From Phil1 sp964546125 (GTDB taxonomy: Bacteria > Bacillota > Clostridia > Christensenellales > CAG-138): a stretch of 44,533 bases of DNA. The position numbers and the translations under genes were made by a program. Each line of letters opens with the position of its first letter. Position 1 is the first letter of the stretch. The DNA is taken from assembly GCA_964546125.1 (NCBI GenBank), contig CAZJIS010000006.1, positions 1 to 44,533 of the forward strand, given 5' to 3'. The notes beneath the pieces were generated by a model, which saw only the letters and a list, made by a program, of their open reading frames with translations, was not told the origin of the DNA and made no database searches. Positions 25,058-33,914 of the stretch are shown one piece after another.

Positions 25058-26635
25058 ATGGAACACAGCATCCCCCGGGCCGGAAAAAGCCCGGGCACAA
25101 GCGTAAAATCCGCCGCCCGGCGCGGCAAACGGCGCACGAAACTCAGCCGCACGCTGGCCATCGCAAAGCTTGCTTTTTTTGCGCTCGCGGTCGCGGTGAC
25201 GGCGGTGCTCATCGCCTATCTTTTCACCAACAAGCCCACGGGCAACGAGCTTGAGGCCATTAAGGACGACGGAACGTTTATCGAGGGCGTTTTTGTCAAC
25301 GGCACGGATCTTTCCGGCATGACCTACCGCGCGGCGCGCGAGGCGCTTTTGCCCGGCGTGCGCGCACAATTGGAATCGATCAACATCACCGTTTCCCACG
25401 GCACGATGTTCTGGCTTTTGACCGCGGCCGATATGAAAGCAACCTCTACGCTCGACGCGGTGCTCACCGAGGCTATCGCCCTCGGGCGCAGCGGAACGGT
25501 GTTTGAAAACAGCGCCGAGAAGGACGATGTGCGCGAAAACGGCAGGGAGCTGCAAGTGACGTTCATGCCGAATGAAGGGGCGCTTCACGAAAAGCTCGCC
25601 GCCATCGCATCGGTGCTCAACGTGGCCCCCGTCGAACCGAGCGCCATGCCCATAACAACCGGCACAAAGCCCGCGTTCGATTACCGCGAGGGCGTGGATG
25701 GCTACGTGCTCGATGAAGAGGCCCTCGGCGCGCAGATCACAGCTATGCTTGCGAAGGGCACGCTCACAGGCGCGCTCAAACCGACGCTTAGCTATGCTTC
25801 CCCTGAAACTACGGTGGAGGACCTCAAGGCCGCGGTGCAGCTCGTAGCGACGTTTGAAACGAGCTTTGGCGGCAGCAGGGCCGCGCGCAACGAAAAGCGC
25901 GTGGGCAACATTCAGCGCGCGACGACGATGCTCAACGGCATGGTCGTCAAAGACCGGGAAGAGTTCAACTTCAACGCGTTCATCGGCCCGCGCACGGAGC
26001 AGGACGGATGGCCGCTCGCGCCGGGCATCGTAAGCGGCAACCGCTATGAGGACGAGGCCGGCGGCGGCATCTGCCAGGTTTCAACCACGCTCTACAACGC
26101 GCTTTTGTGTGCCGGGGCCTCCATGCAGCGCGGCTCCTCGCCCGAGGAGATCCTCGCGGCGAACATCGAGGGCATTTCGATCATCGAGCGCAAGCACCAC
26201 TCCTGGCCCTCGAGCTATGTGGACACCGGCCTCGACTGCACCGTGACCGGCACGGTCGAGAGCGGCAAGAGCCTGAGCTTTATAAACAACACCGGCGCAA
26301 CGCTCTATTTCTTCGTTTACTGCGATCAGGCCAACCGCACCAACACCGTTTACATTTACGGCAAGCCCCTGCCCGCAGGCGTCACCTACAAAGTGCGCGG
26401 CGTGAAGGATCAGGTTCTGCCCTCCACCGTGAACATCGTGTACGATACCACCAAGCCCGCCGATTATGTAGAGCAGACCATCGTCGCGCGCGACGGTGTC
26501 ATCGCCACGGCCTACCGCGACAAATACATCAACGGCGAATTCCACTCGAGCGAAACGCTCTATCAGGATACCTACCGCGCGGTTCCGGGCGAAATGGTCA
26601 AGGGTACGGGCGGCGCGCCCGCTCCGAAGAATTGA
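25058..26635 (+). CDS. VanW-domain cell-surface protein
   Basis: 525 residues. A basic N-terminus and a membrane segment at ~37-56 suggest a signal anchor. Peptidoglycan-binding-like (YoaR) repeats cover ~65-290; the VanW domain covers ~290-440 (FNFNAFIGPRT..., GGGICQVSTTLYNALL, HHSWPSSYVDTG); a G5-like tail follows. VanW proteins occur in vancomycin-resistance clusters and on Clostridia surfaces; the exact role is unknown. GAGGTG precedes the ATG. Its own promoter is present, and the aminotransferase follows after 54 nt with a small GAATCC...GGATTC hairpin (26638-26656) between. Confidence 0.9.
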   Translation: MEHSIPRAGKSPGTSVKSAARRGKRRTKLSRTLAIAKLAFFALAVAVTAVLIAYLFTNKPTGNELEAIKDDGTFIEGVFVNGTDLSGMTYRAAREALLPGVRAQLESINITVSHGTMFWLLTAADMKATSTLDAVLTEAIALGRSGTVFENSAEKDDVRENGRELQVTFMPNEGALHEKLAAIASVLNVAPVEPSAMPITTGTKPAFDYREGVDGYVLDEEALGAQITAMLAKGTLTGALKPTLSYASPETTVEDLKAAVQLVATFETSFGGSRAARNEKRVGNIQRATTMLNGMVVKDREEFNFNAFIGPRTEQDGWPLAPGIVSGNRYEDEAGGGICQVSTTLYNALLCAGASMQRGSSPEEILAANIEGISIIERKHHSWPSSYVDTGLDCTVTGTVESGKSLSFINNTGATLYFFVYCDQANRTNTVYIYGKPLPAGVTYKVRGVKDQVLPSTVNIVYDTTKPADYVEQTIVARDGVIATAYRDKYINGEFHSSETLYQDTYRAVPGEMVKGTGGAPAPKN

Positions 26636-26689
26636 GCGAATCCAAGTTTCGGATTCACCAATATAAAAATGCGCAACCAGGAGGATGTC

Positions 26690-27880
26690 ATGAAGTTTTC
26701 GAGCAAAATCGGAAAATGCGGCCTGTCCCCGATCCGCAAGTTCTACCCCTATCAGGTGGAAGCCAACAAGCGGGGCGTGAAGATTTACCATCTCAACATC
26801 GGTCAGCCGGACATCGCCACCCCGCCGGCCTATTTTGAGGCGGTGCGCAATTTCCGCCAGCCGGTGCTCGCCTACGCGCCCTCCCCCGGCATTCCCGATA
26901 TGATCGACGCCGTGCGCAAGTATTATAGCGGCATCGGCCTCGAGTATGCGGCGAACGAGGTGCTCATCACCACCGGCGGCAGCGAAGCGCTCACGATCGC
27001 GCTCGGCTGCATCCTCGACGAGGGTGATGAGATCATCGTGCCCGAGCCGTTCTACCCGAACTACCTCACGTTCGTCAACATGACGGGCGCCACGATCCGT
27101 CCCGTCCACACCACCGCCGAGGAGGGCTACCGCTTTGCCTCGCGCGAGAAGATCGAGCCGCTCATCAACGAGCGCACCCGCGCGATCCTCTTCACGAACC
27201 CCGGCAACCCCACGGGCACGGTGCTCACCCCCGAAGAGCTTCGCCTGATGGCGGATATCGCCCGCGAGCACAACCTCTTCCTCATCGGCGACGAAGTTTA
27301 CCGCGAGTTCGTCTACGGCGGCGAGAAGCTCGCCTCCATCGGCGAATTTGACGATATCGCCGAAAATGCGATCATCATCGACTCCGTCTCCAAGCGCTTT
27401 AGCGCCTGCGGCGCGCGCATCGGCGCGCTGATTACGCGCAACAAAGAGCTCCAGCAAAACGCCCTCAAATATTGCCAGGCGCGCCTGTCGGTCGCGACCC
27501 TCGACCAGGTGGCTTCCGCCGCGCTCTATGGCGTGGGTACCGAATATTTCAACGACGTGCGCGAAGAATACCGCTGCCGCAGGGATGCGATCTACAGCAA
27601 GCTTTCGGCGATCCCCGGCGTGGTGTGCAAAGAGCCAAAGGGCGCCTTCTACGTGATGGCCAAGCTCCCCGTGGACGACACGGATGCGTTCCAGACCTGG
27701 CTTCTCACCGACTTTTCGGATAACAACGAAACCGTCATGTATGCCCCCGGCGCGGGCTTCTACGCAACGCCCGGCCTCGGCCGCAGCGAAGTGCGCCTTG
27801 CCTATGTGCTCAACTGCAAGGATATCGAGCGCGCAATGGACCTGCTTGCCATGGGCATCAGCCGCTACAACGCGCGCTAA
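26690..27880 (+). CDS. PLP-dependent aminotransferase, class I/II
   Basis: 396 residues, fold-type I. The PLP lysine is K235 in SVSKRFSACGARIG; other conserved elements are NIGQPDIATPP, GGSEALTIALG, FTNPGNPTGTVL and IGDEVYREF, and an Arg near LGRSEVRLAYV for the substrate carboxylate. It is closest in style to aspartate/aromatic aminotransferases of Clostridia. The amino donor cannot be told. GGAGG precedes ATG 26690. It is followed by a terminator, and may share the VanW transcript. Confidence 0.9.
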   Translation: MKFSSKIGKCGLSPIRKFYPYQVEANKRGVKIYHLNIGQPDIATPPAYFEAVRNFRQPVLAYAPSPGIPDMIDAVRKYYSGIGLEYAANEVLITTGGSEALTIALGCILDEGDEIIVPEPFYPNYLTFVNMTGATIRPVHTTAEEGYRFASREKIEPLINERTRAILFTNPGNPTGTVLTPEELRLMADIAREHNLFLIGDEVYREFVYGGEKLASIGEFDDIAENAIIIDSVSKRFSACGARIGALITRNKELQQNALKYCQARLSVATLDQVASAALYGVGTEYFNDVREEYRCRRDAIYSKLSAIPGVVCKEPKGAFYVMAKLPVDDTDAFQTWLLTDFSDNNETVMYAPGAGFYATPGLGRSEVRLAYVLNCKDIERAMDLLAMGISRYNAR

Positions 27881-27895
27881 ACGGCGCGAACGGAT

Positions 27896-27933
27896 AAACA
27901 AACGGCCTCGGGATTTCCCGGGCCGTTTTGTTT
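27896..27933 (+). terminator. Terminator after the aminotransferase gene
   Basis: Stem-loop with arms AAACAAACGGCC (27897-27906) and GGCCGTTTTGTTT (27921-27933), with an inner CGGG...CCCG part and TTTTGTTT on the far arm. It is near-symmetric, so it may act on both strands. Confidence 0.7.
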
Positions 27934-28007
27934 GATGCGGAGCGCCGAGGCTGCGCCCCCGCTCCCCCGCCGAAGAGTTATAGGCCCTTTGGAATTCCGT
28001 TGTGAAG

Positions 28008-28625
28008 CTATTCTTCGCAAATTAGCTCCGCCGCATAGGGCAGCGTTTCGACCCATGCGCAGAAGTCGCGCCATTCGCAAAGCTTGTGCGCCTTGCGCGA
28101 GGCATGCATGTTGACGAGGTTTTCGTAGCTCATTGTGCAGGTGCGCAACTGGTTATAGCTCGAGGGCAAAAGCTGGATGAGCTGATACCATTTTTCCTTG
28201 CCGCGCGTTTCATTATAGCAAAGCCTAACCCCTTCGAGATAGTCGATAAGGCCCTGCAAAACGGCCTTGCCCTCTTCATCCAAATGATCGTGGCTGAACG
28301 CGTCGAGCGTGAGCGGCCCCGCGTGCAGTTTGTGCATGGTGCTCGTGGAGTTTGCGGTCGTGCCGACCTTATAGGTATCGAACTCCTTCCACCAATAAAG
28401 CGGCGCGCAGATATCGACCGAAAGGAAGATCTGCCGCAAAAACTTGCGGTGGTCGCTGCCCGCACGGCGCAGCCTCACGGCGAGCGCCAAGTCGTTGGGC
28501 CCGAACACGAACCGCCCCTCGGGGTCAACAAAGCTATCCATCCGCTCCCAACTGTTCATGGGGTTGCGCGCGCCGCGGATGGCGTTGTCAAAATTATAAA
28601 CATGCGTATTGGTGATTTCGATCAA
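28008..28625 (-). CDS. ThyX-like protein of unknown activity
   Basis: 205 residues. The middle (PLYWWKEFDTYKVGTTANS, followed by STMHKL) and the C-terminal LPSSYNQLRTCTMSYENLVNMHASRKAHK follow the late parts of FAD-dependent thymidylate synthase ThyX, where this region holds the substrate-binding Arg and the last helices. The ThyX signature RHRxxSxNxxSxR is not found (it reads RKFLRQIFLSVD), so FAD/dUMP chemistry is doubtful. The start is a TTG at 28625, 8 nt after a GGGGGA site. Divergent from rhaM. It could be a real but divergent ThyX relative or a non-catalytic member. Confidence 0.5.
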   Translation of the reverse strand: MIEITNTHVYNFDNAIRGARNPMNSWERMDSFVDPEGRFVFGPNDLALAVRLRRAGSDHRKFLRQIFLSVDICAPLYWWKEFDTYKVGTTANSTSTMHKLHAGPLTLDAFSHDHLDEEGKAVLQGLIDYLEGVRLCYNETRGKEKWYQLIQLLPSSYNQLRTCTMSYENLVNMHASRKAHKLCEWRDFCAWVETLPYAAELICEE

Positions 28626-28734
28626 GGCTGCGTTCCCCCGCTTTATGGTCCGGCTTGGCGTTACCTGGTGTTGATCGTTATTTTAGCACATGGCGCGAAA
28701 GAAGTCGAATTGCTTTTGCGTCAAGCCGCGCGCC

Positions 28735-28763
28735 TTGCGCGACGCGCGGCCCGCTGGTATGAT
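28735..28763 (+). promoter_or_regulatory. Promoter of rhaM
   Basis: TTGCGC (28735-28740), 17 nt, TATGAT (28758-28763). The start codon is 28 nt downstream of the -10 box. Confidence 0.55.
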
Positions 28764-28791
28764 ATTGGAAAAGGCCGAAAGGAATGTCCCC

Positions 28792-29106
28792 ATGGAACGA
28801 TGCGCGTTTAAGATGAAGCTCTACCCCGGATTCCGCGAAGAATACCGGAAAAGGCATGATGAAGTATGGCCGGAACTCGCCCGGGCGCTGCATGAAGCGG
28901 GCGTTTCGGATTATTCTATTTATTACGACGAGGAAACGAACATCCTCTTTGCCTTCCAAAAACTTGCGTGTCGCGAGAAATCCGATCGGCTCCCGCAAAA
29001 TGAAGCCGTGCAAAAATGGTGGGCCTACATGGCGGATATCATGGAAACGAACCCCGACCATTCGCCGGTGCAAAAGGAACTTATCGAGGTCTTTCACATG
29101 GACTGA
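28792..29106 (+). CDS. rhaM: L-rhamnose mutarotase
   Basis: 104 residues, exactly the length of E. coli RhaM. The sequence has LYPGFREEYRKRHDEVWPEL with the catalytic His, SDYSIYYDEETNILFA, and NEAVQKWWAYMADIMETNPD. It interconverts alpha- and beta-L-rhamnose. It stands alone: no rhamnose isomerase, kinase or aldolase is in the window. AAAGGA precedes the ATG. Confidence 0.92.
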   Translation: MERCAFKMKLYPGFREEYRKRHDEVWPELARALHEAGVSDYSIYYDEETNILFAFQKLACREKSDRLPQNEAVQKWWAYMADIMETNPDHSPVQKELIEVFHMD

Positions 29107-29160
29107 GGCGCGCCCCTCACACCCAAAGCACGCCCCGGAACCCCCGTGCCGCATAAAAGC

Positions 29161-29195
29161 AAGCCCCCGGCGAGAGCGCATGCTGCCGGGGGCTT
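29161..29195. terminator. Terminator between rhaM and the Ca2+-ATPase gene
   Basis: An 11-bp perfect stem AAGCCCCCGGC (29161-29171) with GCCGGGGGCTT (29185-29195), followed by TTTATCTTTTTT. It lies between convergent genes and may act on both strands. Confidence 0.85.
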
Positions 29196-29205
29196 TTTAT
29201 CTTTT

Positions 29206-31254
29206 TTAAGCTTTGTCAGTCTTGCGCCGCCTAACAACGCCTTTGACGAGCTTTGTCAGTTCGCCGAAGATCAGCGGCATCGCGCCGACGGCGAGCATGA
29301 AATCGATATCATGCAGGTGCAGTTGGGAAACGCTGAACACCTCGCGAAGCGCCGGGATGAACAAGATCACCGCCAGCAGCGCGAAGGAGAAGATCGTCGC
29401 AAGGTTCATGTTGCGGTTGCTGAACACGCCGATTTTAAATACCGAATATTTTTCGGAGCGGCAGGTGTAAGCGCGCAGCAGCTCGCTGATGATCAGCGTC
29501 ACCAGCGCATAGGTGCGGCCCATCTCGAGGCCGTAGGCCTTCCATCCATAGTAGAACGCGCCGAGCACGGCCGCCGTCATCACGATGCTCTGCACGGCGA
29601 TGTTCACGAGCATGTCGCGGTTGATGATGGGCTCGTCGGGGCTGCGCGGCGGCTCCTGCATGAGGCCGGGTTCTCTCTTCTCGGTGCCGAGCGCCAGCGC
29701 CGGGAACGCATCGGTCAAAAGATTGACCCACAAAAGATGGATGGGCAGCAGCGGGATTTCCCAGTTGAGCAGCATGGAGATGAAGATGATCAGAATTTCA
29801 CCCACGTTGCAGCTCATCAAAAAGAACACGAACTTGCGGATGTTGCTGTAGATCACGCGGCCTTCTTCGACGGCGCGCACGATTGAGGAGAAGTTATCGT
29901 CGGTGAGGATCATNNNNNNNNNNNNNNNNNNNNNNNNNNNNNNNNNNNNNNNNNNNNNNNNNNNNNNNNNNNNNNNNNNNNNNNNNNNNNNNNNNNNNNN
30001 NNNNNNNNNNNNNCCCTCGGTCGGGTCGCCCACGATGCGCCACTCGTCCGCATCGTCCTCAATAATATGCTCAAGCCGCGCGTCGTTGCACAGCGCCTGT
30101 ATTTCAAGCAATCGCATCACGGCGGGTTCGTTTGCAAAATCGAGCGCCGCGCCGTTTGCGCTCATCGCGCCGGCGGGATCATAACCATCGCCTTCGACAT
30201 CGATCTCAAGGCCGGGGACATACATTTTAACGATGGTCATCTGGTTTTGCGTGAGCGTACCGGTCTTATCCGAACAGATGACCGTGGTGCTGCCGAGCGT
30301 TTCCACGGCGTGCAGCTTCTTCATGATGGAATTGTGCTTGGCCATGCGCTGCATGCCAAGGGCGAGCACGATCGTCACGACCGCGGGCAGGCCCTCGGGG
30401 ATGGCGGCGACCGCGAGGCTGACGGCGGTCATGAACATTTCAAGCACATGTTCGCCGCGAAGAAGCCCCATCCCAAACACCACCGCGCAGATGACAAGGC
30501 AGCCGGTTCCAAGGAGCTTGCCCATCTTGGCCAGCTTCTTTTGCAGCGGCGTATCCTCGTTATCCTCCTCCTGGATCATCTCCGCAATCTTGCCGATTAC
30601 GGTGTTCATGCCCGTTTCGGTCACAACGCCCATGCCTCTGCCGTAGGTGACAAGCGTGCTCATAAAGCCGGCGTTGATCTGATCTCCAAGGCCCACGTCG
30701 CCCGCGAGCTCCGCCTCCGCGTGTTTTTCCACCGGAACGGACTCACCCGTAAGCGCGGCCTCTTCAACCTTAAGGTTGACGGATTGCACGAGCCGCACGT
30801 CCGCAGGCACATAATCGCCGGTTTCGAGCACCACGAGGTCCCCCGGCACCAGTTCGCGCGCGGGAACGGTAAGCGGCTCGCCGCCGCGGATGACCTTGGC
30901 GTTCGGTGCGGTCATTTTCTTAAGCGCCTCGAGCGCCTTGCCCGCGCGGTATTCCTGCACGACGCCCAGCACGGCGTTGATGATGACGATGCCGATGATA
31001 ACGAGCGCGTCGGTTACCTCGCTCATGATGGCTGAAACGACGCTCGCCGCGATGAGGATGAGCACCATGTAGTCCTTGAGCTGCGAAAGGAACATTTGCA
31101 AGATGCTCGCGCCCTTTTTATGCGCAAGCTCGTTGAGCCCATGTTCTTCGAGCCTGCGCGCGGCTTCTTGCGCCGTCAGGCCCTTGTGCGCATCGGTGTT
31201 GAGGTCTTCGCACACCTCCTGCGCGCCGCGCAGATACCATGGTCTTGTTTCCAT
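29206..31254 (-). CDS. Ca2+-type P-type ATPase, interrupted by an assembly gap
   Basis: The readable parts cover the N- and C-terminal regions of a P2A/P2B-type pump. They hold the N-terminal cation domain (GLTAQEAARRLEEHGLN), the A domain (ALTGESVPVEK), IPEGLPAVVTIVLALG in M4 and the phosphorylation motif SDKTGTLT. After the gap come MILTDDNFSSIVRAVEEGR, LLWVNLLTDAFPALALG in M6 and four further membrane segments. Missing are most of the nucleotide-binding domain and the GDGxNDxP hinge, roughly 190 residues, while 100 N stand there. The full protein is probably ~880 residues. ATG 31254 is chosen. Transport of Ca2+ out of the cytosol is the likely role. Confidence 0.9.
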   Translation of the reverse strand: METRPWYLRGAQEVCEDLNTDAHKGLTAQEAARRLEEHGLNELAHKKGASILQMFLSQLKDYMVLILIAASVVSAIMSEVTDALVIIGIVIINAVLGVVQEYRAGKALEALKKMTAPNAKVIRGGEPLTVPARELVPGDLVVLETGDYVPADVRLVQSVNLKVEEAALTGESVPVEKHAEAELAGDVGLGDQINAGFMSTLVTYGRGMGVVTETGMNTVIGKIAEMIQEEDNEDTPLQKKLAKMGKLLGTGCLVICAVVFGMGLLRGEHVLEMFMTAVSLAVAAIPEGLPAVVTIVLALGMQRMAKHNSIMKKLHAVETLGSTTVICSDKTGTLTQNQMTIVKMYVPGLEIDVEGDGYDPAGAMSANGAALDFANEPAVMRLLEIQALCNDARLEHIIEDDADEWRIVGDPTEXXXXXXXXXXXXXXXXXXXXXXXXXXXXXXXXXXMILTDDNFSSIVRAVEEGRVIYSNIRKFVFFLMSCNVGEILIIFISMLLNWEIPLLPIHLLWVNLLTDAFPALALGTEKREPGLMQEPPRSPDEPIINRDMLVNIAVQSIVMTAAVLGAFYYGWKAYGLEMGRTYALVTLIISELLRAYTCRSEKYSVFKIGVFSNRNMNLATIFSFALLAVILFIPALREVFSVSQLHLHDIDFMLAVGAMPLIFGELTKLVKGVVRRRKTDKA
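29914..30013. other. Assembly gap (100 N)
   Basis: Exactly 100 N, the usual placeholder for a gap of unknown length. It falls between GDPTE and ILTDDNF of the P-type ATPase, where ~190 residues (~570 nt) are expected, so the true gap is longer than shown. The open frame across it is accidental. Confidence 0.97.
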
Positions 31255-31390
31255 GAGGTTCCACCTTTCTTCCTCGTTTACAAAGCGCCGCCCCGCGGGG
31301 GAAACCGGGTGGCCGGCTGCTTGGGGGCAACTCCCCACATTTACTATCATCCACTATTTTGCGCCGTTTTTCAAGAGGCCGGCCAAAAAC

Positions 31391-31413
31391 AAAGGCGCAC
31401 CGCAGGGGCCTTT
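31391..31413 (-). terminator. Terminator after the second GNAT gene
   Basis: On the minus strand an arm AAAGGCCCC pairs with GCGCCTTT, with a short loop, followed by GTTTTTGG. It separates the guaB-GNAT unit from the P-type ATPase gene. Confidence 0.65.
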
Positions 31414-31484
31414 TCGCTGTAAACGCGCCCTTTAACGCCGCCTGCGCATGCCGCTCGAAAAAAGCCGGGCATCATAAACTGTGT

Positions 31485-32267
31485 TCACACTGCCCCCATG
31501 CCCCGCGCCATTTGAATTTCGCTCTCGGCGCCGCGCCTGGCAAACCCAAGGCTTTCGTATAGGCCGATCGCCCTGTCGTTGTGCACATCGACCGCCAAAA
31601 AACCCTTCGCCGCGCCGCGCGCGGCGCCATATAAAACAGCCCCTTCAAGCAGCCGCCTGCCCACGCCCTTCCCCTGGCTTTGCGGGCGCACGGCAATTTC
31701 CCGCACCCAGAGGGTGCTGCCGCCATTGTAAATGGATACACAGCAAAAACCCGCAAGCTCGCCGTGCTCGTGTTCGGCGAGCACATCGCCCTCTTGCATC
31801 CATTCTAAAAAGAACGCCGGCGTTTCACCCAAAAAACCGCGCGACTGACCACGCACGGCCGCCGAGAGGGCGGCGGCGACTTCAGCTTCTTCTTCACGCA
31901 AAAAGCGCGGTTTGCGCGGCGCAAGCCCCGCGGCGGTCCGCGCAAGATCCATGTTGAAATGATCGGCAAATTCCGCAAACACCTCAAAGCCCGCGCCCGC
32001 AAGCACGGGAACGAAGGCTTGCGGCACAAAAGGGATGATCGCCGTATGCGGCGCTTTGGTGAGAAGCGTTTTCAAAGCCTCCGCGCCGTTTGCCGCCCAA
32101 TGGATGCGCGCGGGCGCGCGCGAAGGGTCGCACAGCGCAAGGCCCGCTTCCCCGTCGGCGAACACATCGCAGGCGCAAAGCTCGTCGTAATCGGGATATT
32201 GCAGCGAGGTAAAGGCATATTGCCCGGCCCTCTCGAGGAGGGCTTCATATTGCATTTTGTTCAGCAT
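31485..32267 (-). CDS. GNAT N-acetyltransferase
   Basis: 260 residues. The GNAT domain is C-terminal (~120-255): LWVREIAVRPQSQGKGVGRRLLEGAVL is the acetyl-CoA loop and AVDVHNDRAIGLYESLGFARRG the end. The N-terminal ~115 residues form a further, shorter GNAT-like half (HTAIIPFVPQAFVPVLAGAGFEV). The substrate is unknown. It lies 24 nt downstream of guaB and is probably co-transcribed. No strong ribosome binding site. Confidence 0.85.
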   Translation of the reverse strand: MLNKMQYEALLERAGQYAFTSLQYPDYDELCACDVFADGEAGLALCDPSRAPARIHWAANGAEALKTLLTKAPHTAIIPFVPQAFVPVLAGAGFEVFAEFADHFNMDLARTAAGLAPRKPRFLREEEAEVAAALSAAVRGQSRGFLGETPAFFLEWMQEGDVLAEHEHGELAGFCCVSIYNGGSTLWVREIAVRPQSQGKGVGRRLLEGAVLYGAARGAAKGFLAVDVHNDRAIGLYESLGFARRGAESEIQMARGMGAV

Positions 32268-32291
32268 GAACCGTTCTCTTTCGGCCCCTTC

Positions 32292-33797
32292 TTAAAGCAG
32301 GGGGCCTTTGCCATCCTTTAAGAGCACGTCGTGCGCGCCCCCCTCATCGATGCTCGCGGCGGAAACGAGCGTGAGCCGCGCCTTTTCGCGAAGTTCGGAA
32401 ATGCTCAGCGCGCCGCAGTTGCACATGGTCGAACGCACTTTTGCAAGCGTCGTTTCCACGTTGTGGTGCAGGCTGCCCGCATAGGGCACATAGGAATCCA
32501 CGCCCTCTTCAAACGAGAGCTTCGCCTCGCCGCCGCTGTCGTAACGCTGCCAGTTGCGCGCCCGCGCGCTGCCCTCGCCCCAGTATTCTTTCATATAGGT
32601 TCCGTTGATTAAAACCTTGCTCGTGGGGCTCTCGTCAAAGCGCGCAAAATAGCGCCCAAGCATGCAAAAATCCGCACCCATCGCAAGCGCCAGGGTGATG
32701 TGGTAATCCATGACGATGCCGCCATCCGCGCAGATTGGAACATAAACGCCCGTTTCTTCGAAATATTCATCGCGCGCACGGGCGACTTCCTGCACGGCGG
32801 TCGCCTGGCCGCGGCCGATGCCCTTGGTTTCGCGCGTGATGCAAATTGAGCCGCCGCCGATGCCGACCTTGATGAAATCCGCCCCGCTGTCGGCAAGGAA
32901 GCGGAAGCCCTCGCGGTCCACCACATTGCCCGCGCCGATTTTAACCGTTTCGCCATAGCGCGCGCGCACGAAGGAAAGCGTCCCCTGCTGCCATTGGGTG
33001 AACCCTTCGGAAGAATCGATGCACAGCACATCCGCCCCGGCTTCGACCAAAGCGGGGATGCGCTGTTCATAATCGCGCGTATTCACGCCCGCCCCCACGA
33101 CATAGCGCTTGCCCGCGTCGAGCAGCTCGTGGGGGTTTTCCTTGTGCGTGTCGTAATCCTTTCGAAAAACGAACGCCGCCATGTTCCCCTCGCGCGTAAC
33201 GATGGGCAATGCGTTGAGCTTATGCTCCCAGATAATGTCGTTGGCTTCCTTGAGCGTGACGCCCTCGTAAGCGAACACGAGCTTCTCCTTTGGCGTCATG
33301 AACGCCGAAACCGGGGTTTCAGGGTCCATGCGGCTCGGGCGGTAATCGCGGCTCGTGACCATGCCAAGGAGCTTGCCGTGGGGGCCGCCGTCGTCGGTAA
33401 CGGCGACGGTCGAGTGCCCCGTTCTTTGCTTGAGTTCCATCACGGTTCGCATCACATCCGACGGAGTCACGTTGCAATCGCTCTTTGCAAAGCCCGATTT
33501 GTGCTTTTTGACGCGGCGCACCATCTCCGCCTGAGTTTCGATGGACTGCGAACCGAAAATGAACGAAATGCCGCCCTCGCGCGCGAGCGCAATGGCGAGC
33601 TTTTCGCCGGACACAGCCTGCATCACGGCTGACGCGAGCGGGATGTTCATCGAAAGCGGGCTTTCTTCCCCGCGGCGAAATTTGCACACGGGGGTTTTGA
33701 GCGTGGTATTCGCGGGCGTGCAGTCCGCGCCCGAATAGCCGGGCACGAGCAGATATTCCGCAAAGGTATGCGAGGGTTCGTCAAAATAATAGGCCAT
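32292..33797 (-). CDS. guaB: IMP dehydrogenase
   Basis: 501 residues. A TIM-barrel with an inserted CBS pair at ~105-220 (SDVMRTVMELKQRTG, VSAFMTPKEKLVFAYEG). The catalytic loop is GIGGGSICITRETKG with the active Cys; substrate sites include CIDSSEGF, ADGGIV and MLGRYFARFDESP. It belongs to the ~500-residue type of many Clostridia, with the flap YDSGGEAKLSFEEGVDSYVPYAGSL shortened to fit. It makes XMP from IMP in guanine synthesis. GGAAG precedes the ATG; it has its own promoter. Confidence 0.95.
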   Translation of the reverse strand: MAYYFDEPSHTFAEYLLVPGYSGADCTPANTTLKTPVCKFRRGEESPLSMNIPLASAVMQAVSGEKLAIALAREGGISFIFGSQSIETQAEMVRRVKKHKSGFAKSDCNVTPSDVMRTVMELKQRTGHSTVAVTDDGGPHGKLLGMVTSRDYRPSRMDPETPVSAFMTPKEKLVFAYEGVTLKEANDIIWEHKLNALPIVTREGNMAAFVFRKDYDTHKENPHELLDAGKRYVVGAGVNTRDYEQRIPALVEAGADVLCIDSSEGFTQWQQGTLSFVRARYGETVKIGAGNVVDREGFRFLADSGADFIKVGIGGGSICITRETKGIGRGQATAVQEVARARDEYFEETGVYVPICADGGIVMDYHITLALAMGADFCMLGRYFARFDESPTSKVLINGTYMKEYWGEGSARARNWQRYDSGGEAKLSFEEGVDSYVPYAGSLHHNVETTLAKVRSTMCNCGALSISELREKARLTLVSAASIDEGGAHDVLLKDGKGPLL

Positions 33798-33834
33798 GGG
33801 GCTTCCTTTCGCTGGCTTTCATGTCGTTTTCCCT

Positions 33835-33863
33835 ATAATAATGGAAACGCCCCCCGCGCGCAA
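33835..33863 (-). promoter_or_regulatory. Promoter of guaB
   Basis: On the minus strand TTGCGC (33858-33863), 17 nt, TATTAT (33835-33840), ~38 nt before the start codon. Confidence 0.6.
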
Positions 33864-33914
33864 GGCCCATTTGGCGCGGGAGGACGCATCGGAGTTGCAA
33901 TCGGGCAACCTTTA

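Noticed and set aside
26081..27901. 606-residue minus-strand open frame opposite the VanW and aminotransferase genes
   Set aside because: Spans two genuine plus-strand genes and the gap between them; antisense shadow.
29206..31254. P-type ATPase as an intact 682-residue protein
   Set aside because: Lacks most of the nucleotide-binding domain; 34 of the codons are N.
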